A DNA stretch of 48,754 nt from an uncultured Bacteroidales bacterium. GTDB lineage: Bacteria; Bacteroidota; Bacteroidia; Bacteroidales; FEN-979. The stretch is taken from positions 1 through 48,754 of the forward strand of contig CAJAUM010000031.1 in NCBI GenBank assembly GCA_903945175.1, written 5' to 3'. Positions 7,417-14,922 of this stretch are shown piece by piece (position 1 is the first letter of the stretch; the number at the start of each line of letters is the position of its first letter). The notes beneath the pieces are model-generated. The model worked only from the letters and a program-made list of their open reading frames with translations, was not told the DNA's origin and did no database searches. The position numbers and the translations under genes were made by a program.

Positions 7417-8247
7417 GTGCATAAAAGGAAACATATTAAAGCATTGCCTGTTATTGACCATAGCGGATTCATGCCGAAGCATGGTTGTATTCCTTTTGCA
7501 AAAAAGCACCATTATTTTATTGTTACTGGAATATCAATTACTGGCGATGCTCCCAAGGATTTTATCAGGTATTACCAATATGGTGAAGGATTTAAAATTA
7601 ATCCTAAAACATGGCCCTTGTATCTTGCAAAACACGGCCATAAGCATTATCCGATGGAGGCCATCACTGAGTATTTGCTTAATCGTATTGGTGAAGTTTT
7701 TGGTTTCAATATGGCCAAATCTGGCTTGGCCTGGTTTGGAGGCCAAATAAGGTTCTTGTCTAAATATTTTCTGTTCGATGCTTTAATTGGCAATAACGAT
7801 CGTCATTTTTATAATTGGGGGATCATTAGAGACGTGCAGGGCAAAAAAAAACCTGTTTTTTCACCCATTTATGATACAGCACGTGGATTGTTTTGGAACG
7901 ATCATGATGATAAACTCAAAGAAATATATAACGATAAAACCAGATTGGATTCGTTTATTAGAAAATATTCTGATACCAGCTCCCCGAAAATTGGTTGGGA
8001 TGGATATAAGAGACTCAATCATTTTGAATTGGCTGAAAAACTGACAACCTCCTCGTTTGTTTACAATTGCGAAACACTAATAAACAGTTGTTATGAATCG
8101 AAAATTTCTGAGGTTATTCGAATGATTGACAAAGAGTTTAGTCAACTATTGAGTAATGAGAGAAGAGAATTGATCAAAAGTTGCTTATTGTACAGACATA
8201 GTTGTATCAGGAAAATTTTTAACTTTGCACCATGTTTGAAAAATTGA
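7417..8247 (+). CDS. HipA-like Ser/Thr kinase toxin, probably internally deleted
   Basis: A 276-residue protein with GTG as best start (MHKRKHIKALPVIDHSGFMPKHG). HipA_C landmarks are present: KTWPLYLAKHGHKHYPMEAI near the nucleotide-binding lysine, the catalytic loop NNDRHFYNWG near 126-135, and FSPIYDTARG as the DFG-like metal-binding segment. HipA-family kinases phosphorylate translation factors or tRNA synthetases and arrest growth. In the family roughly 70 residues separate the RFLSKYF strand from the FDALIG helix before the catalytic loop; here they join directly (RFLSKYFLFDALIG), which I read as an in-frame deletion. It overlaps by 16 bp the next gene, which encodes the separate N-terminal HipA domain. 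Confidence 0.75.
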   Translation: MHKRKHIKALPVIDHSGFMPKHGCIPFAKKHHYFIVTGISITGDAPKDFIRYYQYGEGFKINPKTWPLYLAKHGHKHYPMEAITEYLLNRIGEVFGFNMAKSGLAWFGGQIRFLSKYFLFDALIGNNDRHFYNWGIIRDVQGKKKPVFSPIYDTARGLFWNDHDDKLKEIYNDKTRLDSFIRKYSDTSSPKIGWDGYKRLNHFELAEKLTTSSFVYNCETLINSCYESKISEVIRMIDKEFSQLLSNERRELIKSCLLYRHSCIRKIFNFAPCLKN

Positions 8248-8624
8248 AAAAAAAGTTGTGGAAAGTTGATGGCATGGAATTTACTGATAATCCTGCCGGA
8301 TCAAAAGGGACATTTCATCTGAAATATGGGAAGCAACTGGTTGGAGTTTTATCTTACGAGAACAACCAGTGGACCTTCCAATATTCTAATGAATTCCGTG
8401 AAAACCTGGATTTAAATCCTATAATAGATTTTCCAGATCCGGATAAGGTATATATAGATGAACAACTATGGCCTTTTTTCGCTTCGCGTATTCCTTCATT
8501 GAACCAACCATTTCAATTTAAAAAGATTCAAAAAGCAAGTATCAAACAAGACGATTCTGTTGGATTGTTAAAGTTATTTGGTTCTGAAACCATAAACAAT
8601 CCATTTAGGTTGTTTGCACTATAG
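8232..8624 (+). CDS. HipA N-terminal domain protein (HipS-like partner)
   Basis: A 130-residue protein with the features of the stand-alone HipA N-terminal subdomain: FHLKYGKQLVGVLSYENNQW, FQYSNEF, then LWPFFASRIPSLNQP and LLKLFGSETINNPFRL. In split HipBST-type systems this domain is a separate small protein that acts as antitoxin or regulator of the kinase. It overlaps the kinase gene by 16 bp, so the two are translationally coupled. No HipB-like helix-turn-helix gene is visible next to the pair. The gene looks intact. Confidence 0.7.
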   Translation: MFEKLKKKLWKVDGMEFTDNPAGSKGTFHLKYGKQLVGVLSYENNQWTFQYSNEFRENLDLNPIIDFPDPDKVYIDEQLWPFFASRIPSLNQPFQFKKIQKASIKQDDSVGLLKLFGSETINNPFRLFAL

Positions 8625-8794
8625 ATTTTTCAAGGCCATCTGCCTGATAAACATAGGCCAGATCGGCAGCGACATATAAGACACATCTCTTCTTCATTTC
8701 TGTTTTCAATAATGCCGGCATCGAACTTTGCACGTTAAAAAACCCAGTGGGTGCGAGGGTGCCACTGATGGTCATGAAACCTGAAACCTGAAAC

Positions 8795-9121
8795 TTGAAA
8801 CATACAGGAACAATCAACAAAAATTGGATCATTACCGAGCCAAGGGAAGCGTATTATTCCTCTGACAAGGTAATTGATGCCTAATTCAATCCATCAAATG
8901 CTTACCTGAGAATCATTTCTTTCGATGTATTCGAGGTTTTGATTACACTTCCCGAAAACGAATTTCTTGCTGATGAGTTTTTGTTCATTTATGATGACAT
9001 CAACCACATCGAAACAACTGAAAGTTCTGATTTGTTTAGTGTGACGTTTAGTTTTTCAGATAGCGGAGTCGATTTTGATGAGAAACATTTGCAAAGCGAT
9101 GGATTTATTTTAAAAACTTGA
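8795..9121 (+). pseudogene. Unidentified small gene interrupted by one stop codon
   Basis: One frame reads NKNWIITEPREAYYSSDKVIDA, stop (TAA 8882-8884), then FNPSNAYLRIISFDVFEVL and on through EFLADEFLFIYDDINHIE to 9121. The residues on both sides look like one compact acidic protein, so a TAT or TAC has probably become TAA. It begins right after a CCTGAAA heptamer leader. No in-frame ATG is present; a TTG at 8795 or a lost start must have served. I do not recognise the family. A downstream part could restart at the TTG 8939. Confidence 0.5.
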
Positions 9122-9319
9122 ACCATTATTATTTTCAGCACCTGGTAAAATCAGGCAAACATATCACCAAACATCAAACGATGATCGGTTTGGTAAGGTC
9201 AAGTTTGCCAAAGTCCTATTCATCCTACAGGTGGTTATTGGATGCAAGCCAAACGGCAAGATATAACGACTACAGAGTTTCAACAAATTTGTTTTATTTT
9301 TGCTAAAACGAAAAACGAT

Positions 9320-9532
9320 ATGAACATAATCGATTTACATATATTGCCACGCAAGGCCCAAAACGAACTGATTGATTTCTATTGTTTTCTGGTAGACCGC
9401 TATGTTTCCGGGAAAAGAAAAAAACATACAGCCTCCGGATCTGTCGCAAAAGAGATTGACAACTTCTTCGATCAATACAATTACGAGTTGACAGAATTTT
9501 CTTTTAACCGTAACGAAGTGTATGAAAGATAA
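9320..9532 (+). CDS. Small antitoxin-like partner of a PIN-domain toxin
   Basis: A 70-residue protein starting MNIIDLHILPRKAQNELIDF. The pattern of a short N-terminal strand, a helix with NELIDFYCFLVDRY, then a variable tail resembles antitoxins paired with VapC-like toxins. Its last codons overlap the start of a PIN-toxin relic (9522-9638), the coupling usual for vapBC pairs. An upstream frame extends to 9242 but begins at unrelated sequence. Between 9122 and 9319 only a frame with unknown, non-conserved-looking residues is seen. Confidence 0.6.
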   Translation: MNIIDLHILPRKAQNELIDFYCFLVDRYVSGKRKKHTASGSVAKEIDNFFDQYNYELTEFSFNRNEVYER

Positions 9533-9638
9533 ACCCACCCTCGATACGAATTGTTCTGTTCTTTATACCGAGGATTTACAACACGAGCAGCTAATCGAAG
9601 GTCATTTACAGATTATCAACCCTTTCATCATTCGTTGA
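9522..9638 (+). pseudogene. PIN-domain (VapC-like) toxin with large internal deletion
   Basis: The 38-codon frame reads MKDKPTLDTN, then CSVLYTEDLQHEQLIEG and HLQIINPF. The first part is the N-terminus of a PIN RNase with its first catalytic Asp (LDTN); the second is the typical PIN C-terminus (LYTEDLQHGQxIEG..IxNPF). About 90 residues, including the central catalytic acids, are missing, but the frame is kept. The ATG overlaps the upstream antitoxin-like gene by 11 bp. The toxin cannot be active in this form. Confidence 0.7.
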
Positions 9639-9767
9639 TTACCAGGTTATACTCCCTCACAAGTCCATGAGATAAACAGTTTGTTTCACTTGCTGATTTC
9701 AGTGAGAATGCTGTGAAATCGCTGGGGAGTGAGAAATAAAAATGATGAATGCCTGAATGCCGGCATC

Positions 9768-9859
9768 GAACTCATCCTCTTTCCAAATAAAACCGATTCG
9801 CCTACTCAAACTCACTTGAGTTGCAAGCAGGATAAGAAAAGTTGATGTAATAAATGAGT
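9768..9859. repeat. Dispersed repeat B, copy 1
   Basis: About 90 bp that recur at 10181-10282 and 19716-19818 (CATCCTCTTTCCAAATAAAA core). The centre holds AACTCA-CT-TGAGTT, a small inverted repeat. This copy directly abuts repeat A copy 2. Confidence 0.85.
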
Positions 9860-10101
9860 AGCTTACATTATTTCCTGGGGAATGAGGCTTAAAGGAATGA
9901 CGGAACCGATAAGGCCTGAGATGGAAGAATTTGTAGAATTGATAAAGCCATTGAGGTATCTGACTACCAGAGAGGTTGGTGATATACCTGAAATGAAAAT
10001 CTGGAGCGTGATTTACGTGAAATAAAAAAGGCAATGCCGGTTTCCCAACAAAGCCTCCACTGCAAAGATACACATAATTTGTGAAAATGCAAGTTCATTT
10101 T
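9860..10101. repeat. Dispersed repeat A, copy 2
   Basis: Second copy of the 243-bp repeat at 4531-4773, with about a dozen substitutions. The 47-codon plus-strand frame is kept (9882-10025, starting MRLKGMTEPIRPEMEEFVEL), as is the minus-strand promoter. It is placed between repeat B copies 1 and 2. Confidence 0.85.
10063..10092 (-). promoter_or_regulatory. Bacteroidota-type promoter in repeat A copy 2
   Basis: On the minus strand TTG (10092-10090), 19 bases, then TATCTTTG (10070-10063), identical in layout to 4763-4734. No clear gene lies downstream on that strand, only repeat B and the PIN relic, so the transcript would be antisense to the latter or a small RNA. Confidence 0.5.
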
Positions 10102-10180
10102 CATTCACACCTGATTATTCCTTTGACTTGTGTCGGGAGATGATACAAACGAAAGGATCGGGATTTTCAAGATGGACTCA

Positions 10181-10282
10181 AAGTTCAACGGATTCATCCT
10201 TTTTCCAAATAAGACCGATTCGCCTACTTAAACTCACTTGAGTTGCAACCAGGATAATAAAGGTTGATGTTATAAATGAGTT
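10181..10282. repeat. Dispersed repeat B, copy 2
   Basis: Shares AAAGTTCAACGG and the whole core with copy 3 (19716-19818). It ends about 48 bp before the gene at 10330. Copies 2 and 3 are direct repeats around the 9.4-kb block of defence-like genes. Confidence 0.85.
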
Positions 10283-10329
10283 AGCGAAAATGTTTATGAA
10301 CGAGGTACTAGAACTAAAATTATAAAAAA

Positions 10330-10722
10330 ATGGCACAACGAAATCCTCAATGGCAAACATATCATGACAAAGTAATTGAAATTGCTGCAAATAATTTGCG
10401 AAACAATTTTACCGTGTACATGAACCCTAATGGATATAAAAACACAAGTGTTGGGAATCAATATCCTGACATTATTCTCACGCCAAAGGATAGTAATACT
10501 GTAAACTATATTATTGAAGTTGAGACTACTGACAGTGTAAATGCTCATGAAGCCTACAATCAATGGAAGGATTATTCTAAATTAGGAGGAACCTTTTATT
10601 TATTAATTCCGAGAGAATCAAGAAGTTTAGCGGAAACTCTTTGCAAAAAATATTCAATATCTGCAAAGTATGCCACTTATTGGGTTGATAATAATAACCA
10701 TTTACAGATAAATTATGAGTAA
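10330..10722 (+). CDS. Small PD-(D/E)XK-like protein of unknown function
   Basis: A 130-residue protein. Residues 45-70 read YPDIILTPKDS..NYIIEVET, which looks like the core of a restriction-endonuclease fold: Asp47 on one strand, then Glu63-x-Glu65 on the next. The usual lysine of the E-x-K motif is replaced, so the fold is more certain than nuclease activity. The N-terminus is helical (YHDKVIEIAANNLRN), as in many such nucleases. It overlaps by 8 bp a membrane-anchored protein gene, suggesting a two-gene unit. Repeat B copy 2 lies immediately upstream. Confidence 0.55.
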   Translation: MAQRNPQWQTYHDKVIEIAANNLRNNFTVYMNPNGYKNTSVGNQYPDIILTPKDSNTVNYIIEVETTDSVNAHEAYNQWKDYSKLGGTFYLLIPRESRSLAETLCKKYSISAKYATYWVDNNNHLQINYE

Positions 10723-11302
10723 TCCAGTCGAAATCAATTATCTATTGGTTGTTATATCAAGTACAATTTCCTTTGTTACAGGAGGTGCAATGGGGGCTGT
10801 ACTCAATAGATATTTTTTGCTAAAAGACAGAAGAAGGCAAAAAGAAATTGAAAAACTACCTGAAAAATTAACACTAAAAACGATTAAAGAAACAGTGATA
10901 TCCCATAAACCAGTAAATTTTGAAAAGATTGACTGTACGAATTTAAATTATAAAGAGTTTGTTTTGAGAAATAATACTATTAAAGACATTGAATCTTGTG
11001 AAGTAATTTTTGAGTTTGATAAGGAATCTAAAATTGCAAAAGATGAAACAATCTCAAAAACAGGCATAGACAGAATAAAAAAACGAGAACAAAAACAGAG
11101 TGAGTTTGTTTATGAATTAAAACACTTTAACAGGACGAATGAAATTACTTTTAAGTTCCATATTGCTAATTTTTCAATGAATTTCTTTTCTGCTGTCATT
11201 GACAAATGTACTGGTGTTGAATTAGAATTTATTGAAATTGATATTGTTGAGCAACCAAGCATTCAGCCATGTCAAATTGTAAGCAAAGAAAAATTTAAAT
11301 AA
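10715..11302 (+). CDS. Membrane-anchored hypothetical protein
   Basis: A 195-residue protein with one N-terminal transmembrane helix (about residues 9-32, LLVVISSTISFVTGGAMGAVL) followed by a basic stretch KDRRRQKEIEK, so the rest is probably cytoplasmic. The C-terminal 130 residues form alternating strands with no motif I recognise. Overlap with 10330-10722 by 8 bp suggests joint translation. The pair of a nuclease-like protein and a membrane anchor is reminiscent of small abortive-infection units, but this is inference from context only. Confidence 0.55.
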   Translation: MSNPVEINYLLVVISSTISFVTGGAMGAVLNRYFLLKDRRRQKEIEKLPEKLTLKTIKETVISHKPVNFEKIDCTNLNYKEFVLRNNTIKDIESCEVIFEFDKESKIAKDETISKTGIDRIKKREQKQSEFVYELKHFNRTNEITFKFHIANFSMNFFSAVIDKCTGVELEFIEIDIVEQPSIQPCQIVSKEKFK

Positions 11303-11560
11303 ACACGTTCGCTAATAAGATGGGTCTGCTGATTAACGATTTATGGATTAGAATTCAATAAGTTTGCCCATATTTGTAAGACCTATACTGCAAAGAAATA
11401 TACCGAAAGTACAGAAATGCCATGCATCCAAGATTGCATATATCAGTCTAAGCCAGCTAACCATTGATGAATTTGAGAGTCCTTTTTCACAATTCTTGAA
11501 TCCAAAAAACCGATAAGTGATCCTTGCACTTGAATTATAACACTTATAAAACATGATAAT

Positions 11561-12607
11561 ATGAGGAGCGAAGAGTATAAATACGTTACAACAAGATTTT
11601 TCGAAAATGATATATTTACATTTTCAATGAAAATTTCAGATTTGTTAGACATCACATATGTGGCAGCGAGAGGGAAAAGTACTGAGCAAGGTGCTGTACA
11701 AAGAATTCTCAATAAACAAAGAATCTCTCTGATAAGAAAGTTTATCCTTGATGGCAACTTATTTGTAAATACATTTATCATAAATTGGACAGATTCAGAA
11801 AATTTACCCAAGATTAAAAAAGAAACATTGAATATTCCACTACAAGGTAGAAGAGCTCAAATTCTTGATGGACAACACAGAATTGAAGGACTAAGAGAAG
11901 CAATAAGTATCGATCCGGAAATTAAAGAAAAAGAAGTGCTGGTATCACTAGCAATTGGTTTAACAACCAGAGAAGCAGCAAAAATATTTCTAAATATTAA
12001 TAGTGAACAAAAACCAGTACCAAAAAGTCTAATTTATGATTTATTCGGTGAAGCAGTTGAAGACAAAGAACATGCAATTAATAGAGCGACAGATATCATA
12101 GACTTTTTAAATAACGATAATTCTTCCCCTTTCTATCAAAAAGTGAAATATCCAGGAGGACCAAAAGGTAACGGATTAATAGATTTAGCCATTATTGTAA
12201 ATGCCATTAAGCCACATTTAGGCGCTGACGGTGTCTTTAATAGACTGCAGTTGAATGAAATTGAGGTGCAACAAAGGATAATTTTAAATTACTATAGTGC
12301 GATAAAAAATGCTTATCAACGAGCAAATAATTTATGGGATAAAAGCACTGAAAATCCATTTATTAAAGGTGCAGGGTTTAATGGTTCTTTTGAATTTCTC
12401 GTTGAAACATTGATTCCAAAATGTCAAGCTGACAAGAATTTTTCTGCGGAATATTTTGAAGAAATAATGAAATTAGAGATTGAATATCTAATTACCACAT
12501 CAGACTTTCGTAATCTGGATGGAAAATCAGCTAGAAAATCGGTAAAATCATTTTTTAATGACTGTTTCACTAAAGATATTCCAAATTCTGATGAGTATAA
12601 GTTTTAA
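11561..12607 (+). CDS. DGQHR-domain protein (DndB-like)
   Basis: A 348-residue protein with the signature ILDGQHRIEGL at 101-111, flanked by RRAQ and by FLNINSEQKPVPKSL, all features of DGQHR-domain proteins. The best-known member, DndB, regulates DNA phosphorothioation; others lie in defence islands without known activity. The adjacent reading frame overlaps its end by 17 bp, so the two are likely a unit. No dnd genes are present here, so a role in phosphorothioation is unlikely. The spacer 11303-11560 before it has no convincing gene. Confidence 0.75.
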   Translation: MRSEEYKYVTTRFFENDIFTFSMKISDLLDITYVAARGKSTEQGAVQRILNKQRISLIRKFILDGNLFVNTFIINWTDSENLPKIKKETLNIPLQGRRAQILDGQHRIEGLREAISIDPEIKEKEVLVSLAIGLTTREAAKIFLNINSEQKPVPKSLIYDLFGEAVEDKEHAINRATDIIDFLNNDNSSPFYQKVKYPGGPKGNGLIDLAIIVNAIKPHLGADGVFNRLQLNEIEVQQRIILNYYSAIKNAYQRANNLWDKSTENPFIKGAGFNGSFEFLVETLIPKCQADKNFSAEYFEEIMKLEIEYLITTSDFRNLDGKSARKSVKSFFNDCFTKDIPNSDEYKF

Positions 12608-13418
12608 AAGGAATGACGTTCAGGTTTATATTGAGAATGCTCAAAATTGCTACGAATTAGAAAAATGGGGTTCATATAAAAGTGTTTTCATCAATTGGAA
12701 AATTAGTGAAAATGATGTCATTCCATTGAAGAACTGTGCTGATAGCGATGCAACTTCCTACTTTTTCAAAGCATTTGAAAGTTTCATTCAGGCATTAATT
12801 GACATTCATAAAAAAAAGCAAAGCTGGGCAATCGTAAAACTGTATTATTCAATATTTTATCTTTTAAGGTGCGATATTTTATTATCCAATCATATACTCG
12901 TAAGAAATTGTGGCTTATATTTTTCTCAATTGCTGAAAAATGAAAAATTTGCTCAATTCAAGAAGGGAAAACTTAGGGGTGACCATCAGTTAACAATTGC
13001 TTTTGTAAAGGATTTACATTTACTCGGTAAGATTGTTGACCCGATCTTGGATAATAAAATTGACGATAACGATGCTTATACTTGGTTTATGATGAATAGA
13101 GAGAGAATTAATTATTCTCAAAAGAATTTTTCAGAACCAGATATTGATGTGTGCTTTGGTCATTTTTATTATTATTTCGAGGAGAGGAAAGTGTTAGATT
13201 TATTTGCGTTTTATAATTCAAAAGACTATTCAATTTGTTTTGATACTGATCACTCAATTCTTTCAATACCATATAAAAAATTAGTTCAGGTTTTAAATAA
13301 GGGACGTGGTAAAATTGATTTCTCTGGGACATATTCACGAAAGCTTGTTTTTCATTTAAAGGAACTGGCAGAATTTGGCATTGACAGAAAAGAATTACTA
13401 GGGCTTATAAATCAATAA
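12591..13418 (+). CDS. Hypothetical partner of the DGQHR protein, possibly HEPN-like
   Basis: A 275-residue protein starting MSISFKRNDVQVYIENAQN; the frame is open 11 codons further upstream inside the previous gene, but the internal ATG gives a normal 17-bp overlap. A helical segment IHKKKQSWAIVKLYYSIFYLLRC resembles the central helices of HEPN-type proteins (YYSIFYLLR), yet the R-x4-6-H catalytic motif is not evident. The rest is unfamiliar. Coupling to the DGQHR gene suggests that both work together, one perhaps sensing DNA and the other acting. Confidence 0.5.
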   Translation: MSISFKRNDVQVYIENAQNCYELEKWGSYKSVFINWKISENDVIPLKNCADSDATSYFFKAFESFIQALIDIHKKKQSWAIVKLYYSIFYLLRCDILLSNHILVRNCGLYFSQLLKNEKFAQFKKGKLRGDHQLTIAFVKDLHLLGKIVDPILDNKIDDNDAYTWFMMNRERINYSQKNFSEPDIDVCFGHFYYYFEERKVLDLFAFYNSKDYSICFDTDHSILSIPYKKLVQVLNKGRGKIDFSGTYSRKLVFHLKELAEFGIDRKELLGLINQ

Positions 13419-13565
13419 ATTACGCCTCATAACAGCAAGCTACGCGGCAAGTCGGGTTTCGGTGCTTCGTTGACAGGAAATTAGTAATTTGAAAAGCAGT
13501 ACTTCGTAGGAAGTTCATCGGTTAAATCCCGCCCTGCGTGTAGCTACGGAATGTTGGCGGTAATT
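13417..13565. repeat. Long imperfect inverted repeat, attC-like hairpin region
   Basis: The arms at about 13417-13462 and 13520-13565 are imperfectly complementary (shared ATTAC, GCC, AGCTAC, GCGGGxTTT elements), and the centre contains AAATTA-G-TAATTT. The element fills the gap between two unrelated gene pairs and ends TGTTGGCGG just before the start at 13570. The layout recalls folded integron attC sites or Bacteroidota intergenic palindromes, but the canonical GTTRRRY core is not exact and no integrase is seen. Confidence 0.5.
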
Positions 13566-13569
13566 ATAA

Positions 13570-14388
13570 ATGAAAGCAATACAGATTACCTTGATCGCAT
13601 TTTGTCTTATCATTATAGGGGCAATTATATATTTAGCGATCTTGCCAGATCCTCCCGATTGGACAGGTTTTGGTGAAAGTATTAAAGATGATAAAAAAGA
13701 AGCAGCCAAGACCCTTTGGGATTGGTTGGATTTACTTATAATCCCATTCGCCATTGGGTTAATCGGTTGGGCCTTTAGTCAAATTGAAAAAGCAAAGACA
13801 AATAAAAGAGATGAGGAAAGTTCTCAAAACGAGGTTCTTGAATCTTTCTTGAATACAATAACAAACCTTATTATCGACAACCGCTTGCATAATGATCCGA
13901 CTCAACAATCCCTAGCGATTGCCAGAGCAAGAATAAATATTGCTGTTAATAATCTAAATGGACACCGTAAAGGACAAGTATTGCAATTTCTGTATGAATC
14001 AGACCTTATTGATATTGAACCAAAACTGAGAATACTTGGTGTAAACCTGCAGAATGCAGTCTTGGATGAGATTGTACTTGGCAAATCAGAAATAAAAGGT
14101 GCATATTTCAACTTTGCATCAATTCAAAACGCAAATTTAAATGGAGCAATTTTGATTGGTTGTGATTTTTCCTATGCAAATCTTTCAAAATCCTTAGTAA
14201 AAGATGTTGATCTATCATATTCAAATCTGACAGGAGCGAAGTTACAAGACATGGATTTAACTTCTGTCAATTTGGAAGGAGCTAACCTGACCGAGGCAAA
14301 TTTAAAAGGGTCACGGATTTTAAGAACCCAATTAGATAATATTTTCGAGAAACGCAATATTAAACTCTCTAAAGCGAATGTTATATGA
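13570..14388 (+). CDS. Membrane protein with pentapeptide repeats
   Basis: A 272-residue protein. Two transmembrane helices lie at about residues 5-25 and 52-70, joined by a short loop. A helical linker and then pentapeptide repeats (ANLNGAILIG, ANLSKSLV, SNLTGAKL, VNLEGANLTEANLKGS) cover residues 155-250. Pentapeptide repeats form a right-handed beta-helix used for protein binding. Its TGA overlaps the next ATG (ATGA), so it is translationally coupled to the small zinc-finger gene. Similar membrane pentapeptide proteins are common in accessory regions; no function is established. Confidence 0.75.
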   Translation: MKAIQITLIAFCLIIIGAIIYLAILPDPPDWTGFGESIKDDKKEAAKTLWDWLDLLIIPFAIGLIGWAFSQIEKAKTNKRDEESSQNEVLESFLNTITNLIIDNRLHNDPTQQSLAIARARINIAVNNLNGHRKGQVLQFLYESDLIDIEPKLRILGVNLQNAVLDEIVLGKSEIKGAYFNFASIQNANLNGAILIGCDFSYANLSKSLVKDVDLSYSNLTGAKLQDMDLTSVNLEGANLTEANLKGSRILRTQLDNIFEKRNIKLSKANVI

Positions 14389-14582
14389 GTAATGAAAAAA
14401 GTACATGCACAAGATGTGGTGGATCAGGGAAAATATCTTGCCCAGCCTGTGGTGGATCAGGAAAAGCAGAACAACTAAATGAAGATTTTGGCAAAAAGGA
14501 AAAACGAATTGTTTGTTGTGCTGGATGTCATGGTTCAGGAATAAGAACATGCGGTTCTTGTGGAGGATCGGGGAAAAGATAA
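14385..14582 (+). CDS. Small DnaJ-type zinc-finger protein
   Basis: A 65-residue protein consisting almost only of four C-x-x-C-x-G-x-G motifs (CTRCGGSG, CPACGGSG, CAGCHGSG, CGSCGGSG). This is the cysteine-rich zinc-binding domain of DnaJ without the J domain, expected to bind two zinc ions and possibly unfolded protein. It shares an ATGA overlap with the pentapeptide protein, which suggests a complex or co-regulation. Confidence 0.75.
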   Translation: MSNEKSTCTRCGGSGKISCPACGGSGKAEQLNEDFGKKEKRIVCCAGCHGSGIRTCGSCGGSGKR

Positions 14583-14922
14583 ACTATTGCCAACGAGCCT
14601 GCAGCCACAATGCCGGCGGATTACATAAGCAATCTCGAACCTGACCGGCCGAGCGTGTGTGCCTTGACATATACCCCTGAATAAGGAATAAATGCTGTAC
14701 AAAGAAGGATCTTTGAAAATTGTATAAGTGGGCGGAGGTCAAGCGAACCGACTGGCCAACCTTGCCAATGGAAAATGAGGAATCGACTTCTGTAAACGGC
14801 TGTCAGGAGTAGTTCGATTATGATTGCAATGAAAAACATGGAGAACAATTGGAAAAAAGCCAGCAGCAAAGGCAAAACGACCCCAACCGATATTATGAAT
14901 TCAATACGAAAGTAGTCTCAGT
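14583..14922. other. Intergenic region without a supported gene
   Basis: The stretch starts TTGCCAACGAGCCTGCAG, whose GCCAAC mirrors the GTTGGC at the end of the inverted repeat 13417-13565; it could be another degenerate recombination-site-like element. A minus-strand frame (14621-14875) has no gene-like composition. No promoter or RNA was identified. Confidence 0.4.

Noticed and set aside
8605-8832. Minus-strand 75-codon frame after the HipS-like gene
   Set aside because: Crosses CCTGAAA heptamers and has no motif; more likely spacer plus the leader of the following pseudogene.
9699-10073. Minus-strand frame across repeats A and B
   Set aside because: Differences between the repeat copies change residues more often in this frame than in the plus-strand frame, and another copy has a stop.
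11348-11554. Minus-strand frame of 68 codons between two accessory genes
   Set aside because: Hydrophobic but without recognisable motif, and overlapped by another non-coding frame; not supported as a gene.
14621-14875. Minus-strand 84-codon frame with hydrophobic stretches
   Set aside because: No promoter, ribosome site or known family; looks like chance in a spacer.
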